From NCBI GenBank assembly GCA_946482655.1, contig CAMLSA010000067.1, positions 1 through 18,072 of the forward strand: DNA of 18,072 nt, read 5' to 3'. Both the position numbers and the translations under genes were made by a program. Below are positions 1 through 7,425 of this stretch, one piece after another (positions within the stretch are counted from its first letter, which is position 1; each line of letters begins with the position of its first letter). The notes below the pieces were generated by a model. It saw only the letters and a list, made by a program, of their open reading frames with translations. It did not search any database and was not told the origin of the DNA. The DNA comes from an uncultured Sphingomonas sp. (GTDB taxonomy: Bacteria; Pseudomonadota; Alphaproteobacteria; Sphingomonadales; Sphingomonadaceae).

Positions 1-796
1 GGATCAAGGTGAGCAGGAAAGGCAGTCCGTCGCGCTTGCCGTTGATCGACCGCCACAGAGAGAAGCCGGTCGCGGCGACCAGCACCGGCACCGGCACCGC
101 CACCAGCAATCCCGGATAGGCGAACCAGCGCTCATAATATTTGCCTTCGAGAAAGGGCGTATAGATGCTGACGGCGCCGATCATCATCAGCAGCAGGATC
201 GCGAAGCGGCGCGCGAAGCGGCGAGCCGCGGTCTGCAGCGGGCCTTCGGTCTTCCAGATCAACCAGCAGGCGCCGAGCAGCGCATAGCCGGCGACCAGGC
301 TCACTCCGGTTAGCAGCGAAAAGGGTGTCAGCCAGTCCCACCAGCCCCCCGCATAAGCGCGGCCGCTTATCGTGACGCCCTGGAGCAGCGCGCCAAGAGT
401 GATGCCCTGGCTAATCGTGGCGACCAGCGATCCGCCGCAAAAGGCGAGGTCCCAGTACGGCCTGTGCCCCGGATCGCGCCAGCGGAATTCGAATGCGACT
501 CCGCGGAAAATAAGCCCGAGCAACATGGCCACGAGCGGCGCATAGAGCGCGGGCAGGATGATCGCATAGGCGAGCGGAAAGGCCGCGAGCAGCGCACCGC
601 CGCCGAACACGAGCCAGGTCTCGTTGCCGTCCCAGACGGGCGCGATGCTGTTCATCGCCTGGTCGCGCTCCCGGCCCACCTTGAAGGCCGGGAACAGGAT
701 GCCGATGCCTAGATCAAATCCATCCATCACGACATAGGCTGCCACCGCAAAGGCGATGATGGCGGCCCAGATGACGGTGAGGTCGAGACCGCTCAT
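1..796 (-). CDS. cydB: Cytochrome bd-type quinol oxidase subunit II, partial (3' end outside window)
   Basis: Subunit II of the membrane quinol:O2 oxidoreductase, which works with CydA to reduce oxygen using quinol. Only the first 265 codons are present; the frame is open to the left edge. The protein begins with a membrane segment and the motif MDGFDLGIG (residues 24-32), followed by the family signature WDGNETWL (55-62). Several further hydrophobic helices follow. The ATG at 796-794 overlaps the cydA TGA (795-793) as ATGA, so the two are translationally coupled in one operon. The pairing with a short-Q-loop CydA suggests the cyanide-insensitive (CIO) branch of the family. Any small CydX-like subunit would lie outside the window. 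Family assignment is firm; the CIO subtype is inferred. Confidence 0.95.
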   Translation of the reverse strand, partial: MSGLDLTVIWAAIIAFAVAAYVVMDGFDLGIGILFPAFKVGRERDQAMNSIAPVWDGNETWLVFGGGALLAAFPLAYAIILPALYAPLVAMLLGLIFRGVAFEFRWRDPGHRPYWDLAFCGGSLVATISQGITLGALLQGVTISGRAYAGGWWDWLTPFSLLTGVSLVAGYALLGACWLIWKTEGPLQTAARRFARRFAILLLMMIGAVSIYTPFLEGKYYERWFAYPGLLVAVPVPVLVAATGFSLWRSINGKRDGLPFLLTLI

Positions 797-2202
797 GGCC
801 TGGCTCCCTCGACCGACTGCGCCGGCGTGATCCCGGCGGCTCGGGTGGGCCCATGCTCCACCGGCGCCGCGCTTTCATGGGCCTGTGGCGGCTTGGACAT
901 CAGCTTGAGGATATACCAGGTGCCCAACCCGAACACCGCGAAATAGATGATGATGAAGGCGACAAGCGACGCGCCCACCGCCGGCGCCGCCAGCGGCGAG
1001 GCGGAGTCGGCGGTCCGCAGCAGGCCGTAGATCGTATAAGGCTGGCGCCCCACCTCGGTGGTGATCCACCCCGCGATCACCGCGACGAAGCCCGACGGAC
1101 CGAGCAGCAGCGCGAGCCGGTGGAGCAACCGCCACTCGTAGAGCTTGCCCCGCAGCCGCGCGAGCAGGCTGATCATCCCGAGGCCGAGGATCGCGAAGCC
1201 GATAGCGACCATCACCCTGAACGACCAGAAGAGGATCCAGACCGGTGGTTCCTCGTTGTCGGCGATGGTATCCAGGCCGGCAAGCGGCGCGTCGGGATCA
1301 TGCTTCAGGATCAGCGATGACAATTTCGGTATCTCGACCGCATAATCGACACGCTTCTCGGCACTATTGGGGATACCGAACAGGATCAGCGGCGCGCCAT
1401 CGGGGTGGCTCCGATAATGGCCCTCCATCGCCATCACCTTGGCCGGCTGATGCTCGAGCGTGTTGAGGCCGTGCGCATCGCCCGCGAGGATCTGGACCGG
1501 CGCCACCAGCGCCGCCATCCACATCGCCATCGAGAACATCGTCCGCGCACCGGGGTTGCTTCGGTCGCGCAGCAGGTGCCAGGCGCCCACCGCGCCAACG
1601 GCGAGGGCTGTGGTGAGATAGGCGGCGGTCACCGTGTGGACGAGCCGATAGGGAAAGCTCGGATTGAAGATGATCGCCAGCCAGCTCGGTCCTGGCACGA
1701 ACTGGCCGTTAGCGGCGATCTCATAGCCGACGGGCGTGTGCATCCAGCTGTTCACCGACAGGATCCAGAAGGACGAGACGAAGGTGCCGATCGCGACGGC
1801 GCAGGTGGCGCCGAAGTGCAGCCCTTTGCCGACTTTGTTGATCCCGAACAGCATAACCCCGAGGAAGCCGGCCTCAAGGAAGAAGGCGGTCAGCACCTCA
1901 TAGGCCATTAATGGCCCGATCACCGGCCCCGCCTTGTCGCTGAACACCGACCAATTCGTGCCGAACTGGTAGGACATGACGATGCCCGATACGACGCCCA
2001 TGCCGAAGGCGACTGCGAAGATCTTGAGCCAATAGCGATAGAGATTGGCGTAGACGCCCTTCCCGGTTCGCAGCCACAGCGCCTCGAGCACCATGAGGTA
2101 GCTGGCCAGCCCTATCGAGAAGGACGGGAAGATGAAGTGAAAACTGACCGTGAAGGCAAACTGTATGCGGGCAAGCAGCACGGGATCGAAGGCGTCGAAC
2201 AT
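793..2202 (-). CDS. cydA: Cytochrome bd-type quinol oxidase subunit I (short Q-loop, CIO-like)
   Basis: The haem-bearing subunit of a bd-type terminal oxidase, 469 residues, in the cytoplasmic membrane. Haem ligands of the family can be located: His22 (in VSFHFIFP), His189 (in RLVHTVTAAY) and Met331 (in WSFRVMVAIG). The conserved acidic pair is Glu102 and Glu110 (in YEVLTAFFLE). The quinol-site region GDAHGLNTLEHQPAK (241-255) and the GRQPYTIYGLLRT motif (385-397) are present. The stretch between residue 263 and the helix beginning near 321 is short, unlike the long Q-loop of E. coli CydA, which points to the CioA type. The start at 2202 is chosen because MFDAFDP is the usual N-terminus and a purine-rich GGGGGAG lies just upstream; the open frame continues to 3126 but would overlap the gene on the other strand. 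Followed directly by cydB. Confidence 0.96.
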   Translation of the reverse strand: MFDAFDPVLLARIQFAFTVSFHFIFPSFSIGLASYLMVLEALWLRTGKGVYANLYRYWLKIFAVAFGMGVVSGIVMSYQFGTNWSVFSDKAGPVIGPLMAYEVLTAFFLEAGFLGVMLFGINKVGKGLHFGATCAVAIGTFVSSFWILSVNSWMHTPVGYEIAANGQFVPGPSWLAIIFNPSFPYRLVHTVTAAYLTTALAVGAVGAWHLLRDRSNPGARTMFSMAMWMAALVAPVQILAGDAHGLNTLEHQPAKVMAMEGHYRSHPDGAPLILFGIPNSAEKRVDYAVEIPKLSSLILKHDPDAPLAGLDTIADNEEPPVWILFWSFRVMVAIGFAILGLGMISLLARLRGKLYEWRLLHRLALLLGPSGFVAVIAGWITTEVGRQPYTIYGLLRTADSASPLAAPAVGASLVAFIIIYFAVFGLGTWYILKLMSKPPQAHESAAPVEHGPTRAAGITPAQSVEGARP

Positions 2203-2433
2203 CGGCGTGGCGCTCCCCCTGGAGGACGGCAGCGGAGGGATCATGCCAGCGCTCGACCAAAAAGGCTTCTCGAAAATGGCGGGGCAGCGCCCGCTCCCTC
2301 TTGCGCATTTCGGCGGGTAGGGACGATTAGCGCAAAGGCGCGCCTCAGGCGGGGAGCTGGTCATGCTTCGCCGCTGGATCGCGTGCGTGCGAGGCGGCTT
2401 GTGTTCAACTACTTGTCTGATTAGGAAATCGGC
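2203..2433. promoter_or_regulatory. Divergent intergenic region between cydA and cofGH
   Basis: 231 bases separating two divergent start codons, so promoters for both the oxidase and the F420 operon should lie here. An AGGAAA at 2423-2428 serves as ribosome binding site for cofGH; a GGGGGAG precedes cydA on the other strand. I looked for an FNR/ANR-like palindrome (TTGAT-N4-ATCAA) and for clear -35/-10 pairs and saw no convincing match. The promoter role is inferred from gene arrangement only. Confidence 0.5.
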
Positions 2434-4797
2434 GTGGAAGAAGGTGCATTGCGCGAACGGCTGCTTGCGGCATCGGCAGACGACCTGATGGCGGAGGCAC
2501 GGCAGCTTCGGGACGCCGGGCATGGCCGCGTCCAGAGCTGGTCGCCCAAAGTGTTCATTCCGCTCACGCAGCTTTGCCGCAATCTCTGCCATTACTGCAC
2601 TTTCTCGCAGCCTCCCCGCAAAGGTGAGGCCGCCTATCTGAGCCGTGAGCAGGTGCTCGACATCGCCCGCGCCGGCAAGGCGGCGGGTTGCACCGAGGCG
2701 CTGTTCACCCTCGGTGACAAGCCCGAGCTGCGCTTCACCGCGGCGCGCGAGGAGCTCGAACGACTCGGTCACCCGACCACCATCTCCTATTTGATCGAGA
2801 TGTGCGCCGCGGTGCGCGACGAGACCGGCATGCTTCCCCACGTCAACGCCGGAGTCATGACCCGCGATGAAATGGCCGGACTCCGCAAGGTGTCCGCGAG
2901 CCAGGGGCTGATGCTCGAATCCGTTTCGGACCGGCTCTGCGCAAAGGGCGGCGCGCATTATCGCTCGCCCGACAAGCTTCCCTCGATCCGGCTCGAGGCG
3001 ATGCGGATCGCGGGCGAGCTGGCGATCCCCTTCACCACCGGTATCCTGATCGGCATCGGCGAGACCCGTGCCGAGCGGCTCGACGCGTTGCTGGCAATTC
3101 GCGGTCTTCACACCAAACATGGCCACATCCAGGAAGTGATCATTCAGAATTTCCGGGCCAAGGCGCGCACCGTGATGGCCGGCGCGCCCGAACCCGACAT
3201 GGCGGATCTGCTGTGGACCATCGCCGCGGCGCGTATCCTCCTAGGGCCGGGCATGAACATCCAGGCGCCGCCCAACCTGTCGGCCGATGATTTTCCGCAG
3301 CTGCTGGCCGCCGGCATCAACGACTGGGGCGGCGTCTCTCCTGTCACCCCCGATCATGTGAACCCCGAGGCGCCCTGGCCCGAGGTCGAGCGACTGCGCG
3401 CCGCGACCGGCGCCGCGGGCCGAATCCTCGTCGCACGGCTCGCCGCCTATCCGCAATGGGGCCTCCTCGGGCTCGACAAGTGGCAGGAAAAGGCAATGCA
3501 CCGGCACATCCTCCGCGCCGCCGATGCGTCGGGCTTCGGCCGCGAGGATCGCTGGTCGCCGGGTCTCGCCCTGCCGCCGCGCCCACCTGAGACGAGGAGC
3601 GTCGCCACGGTCGATCCGCGCGTCGAGGCGATCGTCGCCAAGGCCATGGCGGGCACCGGCATCGACGAGGAAGAAATCACGAGATTGTTCGGCGCGCGAG
3701 ACGCCGACCTCGAGCATATTTGCGGCTCGGCCGACGCGCTGCGCCGCGAGGTCAATGGCGACACCATCACCTATGTCGTCAACCGCAACATCAACTATAC
3801 CAACATCTGCGGCTACAAGTGCAGCTTCTGCGCCTTCTCGAAAGGCGACACCTCGGAGAATCTGCGCGGCAAGCCCTATGATCTCGACATCAACGAGGTG
3901 ATCCGCCGCGCTGAGGAAGCGTGGGCGCGCGGCGGTACCGAAGTCTGCCTGCAGGGTGGCATCCACCCCCATTATACCGGCGCCACCTATCTCGGTCTGG
4001 CCCGCGCGGTCCGCGCCGCCGTCCCCGAGATGCACATCCACGCCTTCTCGCCGCTGGAAGTGTCGCAGGGCGCGGCTACGCTCGGCATTTCCGTCGAGGA
4101 TTTTCTGCGACAGCTCAAGGAAGCCGGCCTCGACACCCTGCCCGGCACTGCCGCAGAGATCCTGGACGACGAGGTTCGCGACATCATCTGCCCCGACAAG
4201 CTCGACACCGATCAGTGGCTGGACGTCATCGAGACCGCTCACCGGATCGGCTTTCGCACCACCGCGACGATCATGTTCGGCCATGTCGACCGGCACGAGC
4301 ATTGGGCGCGCCACCTGATCCGCATCCGAGACCTTCAGGCAAGGACCGGCGGTTTCACCGAGTTCGTTCCCCTGCCCTTCATCCATATGGAAGCGCCGAT
4401 GGGCGTGAAGGGCCAGGCGCGTCACGGCCCGACCCTGCGTGAAGTCAGGCTGATGCACGCGGTGGCTCGGCTTGCGCTCCATCCGCTCATCACGAATATC
4501 CAGACGAGCTGGGTGAAATTGGGCCCGCTCGGCGCGGCGGCCTGCCTGACTTCGGGTGCCAACGATCTCGGCGGCACGCTGATGAACGAGAGCATCTCGC
4601 GCGCCGCGGGCACCACCCATGGCCAGGAAATGCCCGCCGAGGCAATGGAGGGGCTGATCCGATCGATCGGCCGCCACCCGCGCCAGCGCACGACTCTCTA
4701 CGGCCGGGTGAGCCAGGAGATCCATCTGCGCAGCCTCAACGCGGCCGAGCTTACCCCGATGGTGCTGACCCCACCCCGCAAGCAACGCATCCACTGA
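2434..4797 (+). CDS. fbiC: Bifunctional FO synthase (CofG-CofH fusion, FbiC type)
   Basis: Makes FO (7,8-didemethyl-8-hydroxy-5-deazariboflavin), the chromophore of F420, from tyrosine and 5-amino-6-ribitylaminouracil by two radical-SAM steps. The 787-residue protein has two radical-SAM halves, each with a CxxxCxxC cluster motif: Cys48/Cys52/Cys55 (CRNLCHYC) in the N-terminal CofG-like half and Cys459/Cys463/Cys466 (CGYKCSFC) in the C-terminal CofH-like half. The CofH half also shows FSKGDTSENLRGKPYDLD and CLQGGIHP motifs. The order CofG then CofH matches actinobacterial FbiC, though it is somewhat shorter than mycobacterial FbiC (about 856 residues). Start is a GTG with AGGAAA five bases upstream; no better ATG is in frame nearby. 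First gene of a four-gene F420 operon; cofE follows after 37 bases. A long antisense frame inside it is a composition artefact. Confidence 0.96.
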   Translation: MEEGALRERLLAASADDLMAEARQLRDAGHGRVQSWSPKVFIPLTQLCRNLCHYCTFSQPPRKGEAAYLSREQVLDIARAGKAAGCTEALFTLGDKPELRFTAAREELERLGHPTTISYLIEMCAAVRDETGMLPHVNAGVMTRDEMAGLRKVSASQGLMLESVSDRLCAKGGAHYRSPDKLPSIRLEAMRIAGELAIPFTTGILIGIGETRAERLDALLAIRGLHTKHGHIQEVIIQNFRAKARTVMAGAPEPDMADLLWTIAAARILLGPGMNIQAPPNLSADDFPQLLAAGINDWGGVSPVTPDHVNPEAPWPEVERLRAATGAAGRILVARLAAYPQWGLLGLDKWQEKAMHRHILRAADASGFGREDRWSPGLALPPRPPETRSVATVDPRVEAIVAKAMAGTGIDEEEITRLFGARDADLEHICGSADALRREVNGDTITYVVNRNINYTNICGYKCSFCAFSKGDTSENLRGKPYDLDINEVIRRAEEAWARGGTEVCLQGGIHPHYTGATYLGLARAVRAAVPEMHIHAFSPLEVSQGAATLGISVEDFLRQLKEAGLDTLPGTAAEILDDEVRDIICPDKLDTDQWLDVIETAHRIGFRTTATIMFGHVDRHEHWARHLIRIRDLQARTGGFTEFVPLPFIHMEAPMGVKGQARHGPTLREVRLMHAVARLALHPLITNIQTSWVKLGPLGAAACLTSGANDLGGTLMNESISRAAGTTHGQEMPAEAMEGLIRSIGRHPRQRTTLYGRVSQEIHLRSLNAAELTPMVLTPPRKQRIH

Positions 4798-4834
4798 CAT
4801 TGCGATAATCGGGTTTGCATCCTAAGCCCCGCCC

Positions 4835-5608
4835 ATGACCGAAGAATCCGCCGCGCTGATGCTCCTCGCCCTGAGCGGGGTGCCCATCGTCGAACAGGGC
4901 GCCGATCTCGCCGAGATCATCCTGTCCGCGCTCGACCATGAGGGGCAGCGGCTCGAGGATGGCGACATCGTCGCGGTTGCGCAGAAGATCGTGTCGAAAG
5001 CCGAGGGACGGGTGGTCGATCTCGCGACCGTCAAGGCTTCGGCGAAGGCCGCCGAGATTGGGCTCGAAGCCGACAAGGATCCGCGCCTGATCGAGCTGAT
5101 CCTTGGAGAATCGCAGGAAGTGATGCGAATCCGCAAGGGCGCGATCATCGTCCGCCATAAATTGGGGCTGGTGCTGGCCAATGCCGGCATCGATCAGTCG
5201 AATGTCGAGCATGGCGGCAAGACGCTGGCGCTGCTCTTGCCCGTCGATCCCGACGCCAGCGCTCGCTCCATTCGCGACAAGCTGATCGAGCGTAGTGGCG
5301 TCGACGTCGCGGTGCTGATCATCGACAGCCTCGGCCGCGCGTGGCGGACCGGCACCACCGGCACCGCGATCGGGGTTGCAGGCGTGCCCGGAATGATCGA
5401 CCTGCGCGGCCGTCGCGACCTGCACGGCCGCACGCTGGAAACGAGCGAACTCGGCTTCGCCGACGAGATCGCCGCCGCGGCATCGCTGATCATGGGCCAG
5501 GCCGATGAGGGCCGGCCGGTCGTGCTGCTGCGCGGCATCGGCTATGATCGCCGCTGCGGCAGCGCCGCCGAACTGGTCAGGCCGCGGCACATGGACCTAT
5601 TCGCATGA
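4835..5608 (+). CDS. cofE: Coenzyme F420-0:L-glutamate ligase (CofE), stand-alone
   Basis: Adds gamma-linked glutamate to F420-0 using GTP, giving F420 with a polyglutamate tail; cytoplasmic. The 257 residues correspond to the ligase domain only. Recognisable family motifs: the VAVAQKIVSKAEGR stretch (47-60), ANAGIDQSN (115-123), DSLGRAWRTGTTGTAIGVAG (164-183) and GRTLETSELGFADEIAAAAS (198-217). In mycobacteria the same activity is the N-terminal half of FbiB, whose C-terminal half is an FMN-dependent reductase; that half is absent here, as in archaeal CofE. No obvious Shine-Dalgarno precedes the ATG, so translation may depend on coupling or an upstream start. The stop overlaps the start of cofD as ATGA. 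Confidence 0.95.
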   Translation: MTEESAALMLLALSGVPIVEQGADLAEIILSALDHEGQRLEDGDIVAVAQKIVSKAEGRVVDLATVKASAKAAEIGLEADKDPRLIELILGESQEVMRIRKGAIIVRHKLGLVLANAGIDQSNVEHGGKTLALLLPVDPDASARSIRDKLIERSGVDVAVLIIDSLGRAWRTGTTGTAIGVAGVPGMIDLRGRRDLHGRTLETSELGFADEIAAAASLIMGQADEGRPVVLLRGIGYDRRCGSAAELVRPRHMDLFA

Positions 5609-6528
5609 TTCTCGCTCTCGCGGGCGGGGTCGGCGGGGCGCGGCTCGCCAAGGGTTTGGCCGCGATCCTGCCGCCTGAAAAGCTCACGATCGTCGTCAAC
5701 ACCGGCGACGATTTCGAGCATCTCGGCTTGCTCGTCTGCCCGGATCTCGACACGGTCTGCTACACGCTCGGCGGGGTGAACAACATAGCCCAGGGCTGGG
5801 GGCTGGAGGGCGAGAGCTGGGCCTTCATGGACGCGCTCGGCAAGCTCGGCGGCGAGACTTGGTTCAACCTTGGCGACCGCGACCTCGCCACTCATCTCAC
5901 TCGTACCGCCATGCTCGGCCACGAGAGCCTGTCGGCCATCACCGCCTTTCTCGCCGGCAAGCTCGGCATCGCCCATCCGATCGCGCCGATGAGCGACGAT
6001 CGTGTCCGCTCGATCGTCGACACCGACGAGGGCGAGCTCGCCTTCCAGCATTATTTTGTGCGCCGACGCGCCGAACCGCGCTTCCGCGCGATCCGCTTCG
6101 ATGGGATCGAGACGGCAAGCCCCTCCCCCGCCTTCCTGGGAACGCTCGACGAGCCGGCGCTCGAGGCGATCATCCTCTGCCCGTCCAACCCGGTGCTGAG
6201 CATCGCGCCGATGCTCGCTCTGCCCGGCATCCGCGCGCGGCTGGAGACCCGCTCGGTGCCGATTGTCGCGGTATCGCCGTTCATCGGCGGCAAAGCCGTC
6301 AAGGGCCCCGCCGCCAAGATCATGAGCGAAATCGGCGTCGCGACAACGCCGGCTGGCCTTGCCGCTTACTATGGCGGCCTGCTCGACGGGATCGTCGTCG
6401 ACCATCAGGATGGGGATGCCGACGTCCCCGAAGCCGCGCTGCACGTCACTGACACATTGATGCGCGGGTCAATGGATCAGCGGCGCCTCGCCGCCGAGGC
6501 GCTGGCCTTCGCGCGCAGCCTGCGCTGA
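5605..6528 (+). CDS. cofD: F420 biosynthesis phospholactyl-type transferase (CofD/FbiA)
   Basis: Transfers the 3-carbon phospho-acid moiety from the GDP-activated intermediate made by CofC onto FO, giving F420-0 or dehydro-F420-0. The 307-residue length is normal for the family. Motifs seen: N-terminal glycine-rich ALAGGVGGARL (4-14), VNTGDDFEHLGL (31-42), CPDLDTVCYTLGG (45-57), WFNLGDRDLATHLTRT (86-101), then MSDDRVRS, CPSNPVLSIAPML and VSPFIGGKAVKGPAAK, all typical of CofD. Start ATG overlaps the cofE stop by four bases, and its own stop is followed after one base by cofC, so the three are tightly coupled. Whether the transferred group is lactyl, enolpyruvyl or glyceryl phosphate cannot be read from the sequence. 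Confidence 0.96.
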   Translation: MILALAGGVGGARLAKGLAAILPPEKLTIVVNTGDDFEHLGLLVCPDLDTVCYTLGGVNNIAQGWGLEGESWAFMDALGKLGGETWFNLGDRDLATHLTRTAMLGHESLSAITAFLAGKLGIAHPIAPMSDDRVRSIVDTDEGELAFQHYFVRRRAEPRFRAIRFDGIETASPSPAFLGTLDEPALEAIILCPSNPVLSIAPMLALPGIRARLETRSVPIVAVSPFIGGKAVKGPAAKIMSEIGVATTPAGLAAYYGGLLDGIVVDHQDGDADVPEAALHVTDTLMRGSMDQRRLAAEALAFARSLR

Positions 6529-6529
6529 C

Positions 6530-7111
6530 ATGACCTGCTATGCGATTCTCGCCGTCCGCCCGGTCGATCAAGGCAAGAGCCGGCTGTCGGATTCGCTCAG
6601 CAACGACGAAAGAATATCTTTGAACTATAGAATGTTTCGGCACGTTTTTTCCACCATGAAAGAAGTTTTTCCTGCCGGCCGGATCATCGTGATCAGCCGT
6701 TCGGGGACATTGTTGGAAGAGGCCCGCATGGGCGGAGCCTTCGGCCAGCAGGAAGAAGCCGGCGAACTCAATTCCGCCTTGTCGCAGGGGGCCCGGTTCG
6801 CCGTCGATCGCGGCGCGAGCGCGCTGCTCAACGTGAGCAGCGACCTGCCCTTCCTTGAGACCAGAGACATCCTGGCAATGCTGGCTGCTGCCGGCGACAT
6901 CGTGATCGCGACTGACCGGACCCATAGCGGCACCAACGCGCTGCTCGTGCGCCGGCCATTTGCGATCCCCTACCGTTATGGGCTGGGAAGCCTTGCCGCG
7001 CATCTTGCCGCCGCCCGCGAAGCTGGACTGACCGCCACCGTCATCGACCGGCCCGGTCTCGCGCGCGACATCGACACGCCGGCCGATCTCGCTGAGCTCT
7101 CCGAAGGCTGA
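6530..7111 (+). CDS. cofC: F420 precursor guanylyltransferase (CofC/FbiD)
   Basis: GTP-dependent nucleotidyltransferase that activates a 3-carbon phospho-acid (2-phospholactate, phosphoenolpyruvate or 3-phosphoglycerate, depending on organism) for CofD. The 193-residue protein has the family landmarks: basic N-terminal loop VRPVDQGKSRLS (9-20), SDLPFL (104-109), DRTHSGTNALL (129-139), a YRYGLGSLAAH stretch (149-159) and DIDTPADL near the C-terminus (180-187). One base separates it from cofD; it is the last recognisable F420 gene. A stretch around 6601-6675 is visibly richer in A and T than its surroundings and encodes residues about 24-48, which in this fold lie in a variable region. Family call is strong; substrate choice is unknown. 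Confidence 0.93.
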   Translation: MTCYAILAVRPVDQGKSRLSDSLSNDERISLNYRMFRHVFSTMKEVFPAGRIIVISRSGTLLEEARMGGAFGQQEEAGELNSALSQGARFAVDRGASALLNVSSDLPFLETRDILAMLAAAGDIVIATDRTHSGTNALLVRRPFAIPYRYGLGSLAAHLAAAREAGLTATVIDRPGLARDIDTPADLAELSEG

Positions 7112-7177
7112 ACCGTCGGCGCAACGAAGGGATCGAGCGCGCAGGCGCACGCGTTTCTGAAGGCCAGTGCCGGTCAT

Positions 7178-7183
7178 AGGAGG
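7178..7183 (+). promoter_or_regulatory. Strong ribosome binding site AGGAGG
   Basis: A perfect AGGAGG five bases before the ATG at 7189. It decides the start of the small gene that follows: the in-frame GTG at 7183 overlaps this site and is unlikely to be used. It is the best Shine-Dalgarno of any intact gene in the window. Confidence 0.75.
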
Positions 7184-7188
7184 TGGAC

Positions 7189-7422
7189 ATGCGCGACAAT
7201 AGCGGCAGCGGTAAATCGAACAATAACAACCGGAATCCGACGCTCGACGAGCATCAGCAAGCCGGCGGGCATCGTCCGGCGCACCCTCCAGACGGCGGCA
7301 AGGCCACAATCGGCGGCAATGCTCGCCAGCGTGGCGAGGATCCATCGCCCGATAACCGGCTTCGCGGCGAGACCGCGATCAACGACCGGACGCCTCCGGT
7401 CGACGTGGATCGCGAAGGGTGA
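7189..7422 (+). CDS. Small polar low-complexity protein, function unknown
   Basis: A 77-residue protein that I do not recognise. It is strongly hydrophilic and rich in Asn, Gly, Asp, Arg and Pro, with an Asn run near the N-terminus (KSNNNNRNP, residues 9-17), few hydrophobic residues, no cysteine, no membrane segment and no signal peptide. It is probably disordered. The strong AGGAGG just upstream supports it as a real gene. It lies 77 bases after cofC and is followed after three bases by the next small gene, so it is probably cotranscribed with it. The 7112-7188 gap holds no clear terminator, so read-through from the F420 operon is possible. Confidence 0.7.
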   Translation: MRDNSGSGKSNNNNRNPTLDEHQQAGGHRPAHPPDGGKATIGGNARQRGEDPSPDNRLRGETAINDRTPPVDVDREG

Positions 7423-7425
7423 CCA

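Noticed and set aside
2203..2433. FNR/ANR-type operator expected near a bd oxidase
   Set aside because: Reading both strands I found no TTGAT-N4-ATCAA-like palindrome; not reported as a feature.
2203..3126. In-frame upstream extension of cydA (308 extra codons)
   Set aside because: It would overlap cofGH on the other strand, the extra protein is not membrane-like or bd-like, and MFDAFDP at 2202 is the normal N-terminus with a ribosome binding site.
3241..4800. 519-codon open frame on the minus strand opposite cofGH
   Set aside because: It is an antisense shadow of the CofH half: no recognisable domain, Arg/Ala/Gly/Asp-biased composition typical of high-GC antisense frames, and it fully overlaps a gene with intact motifs.
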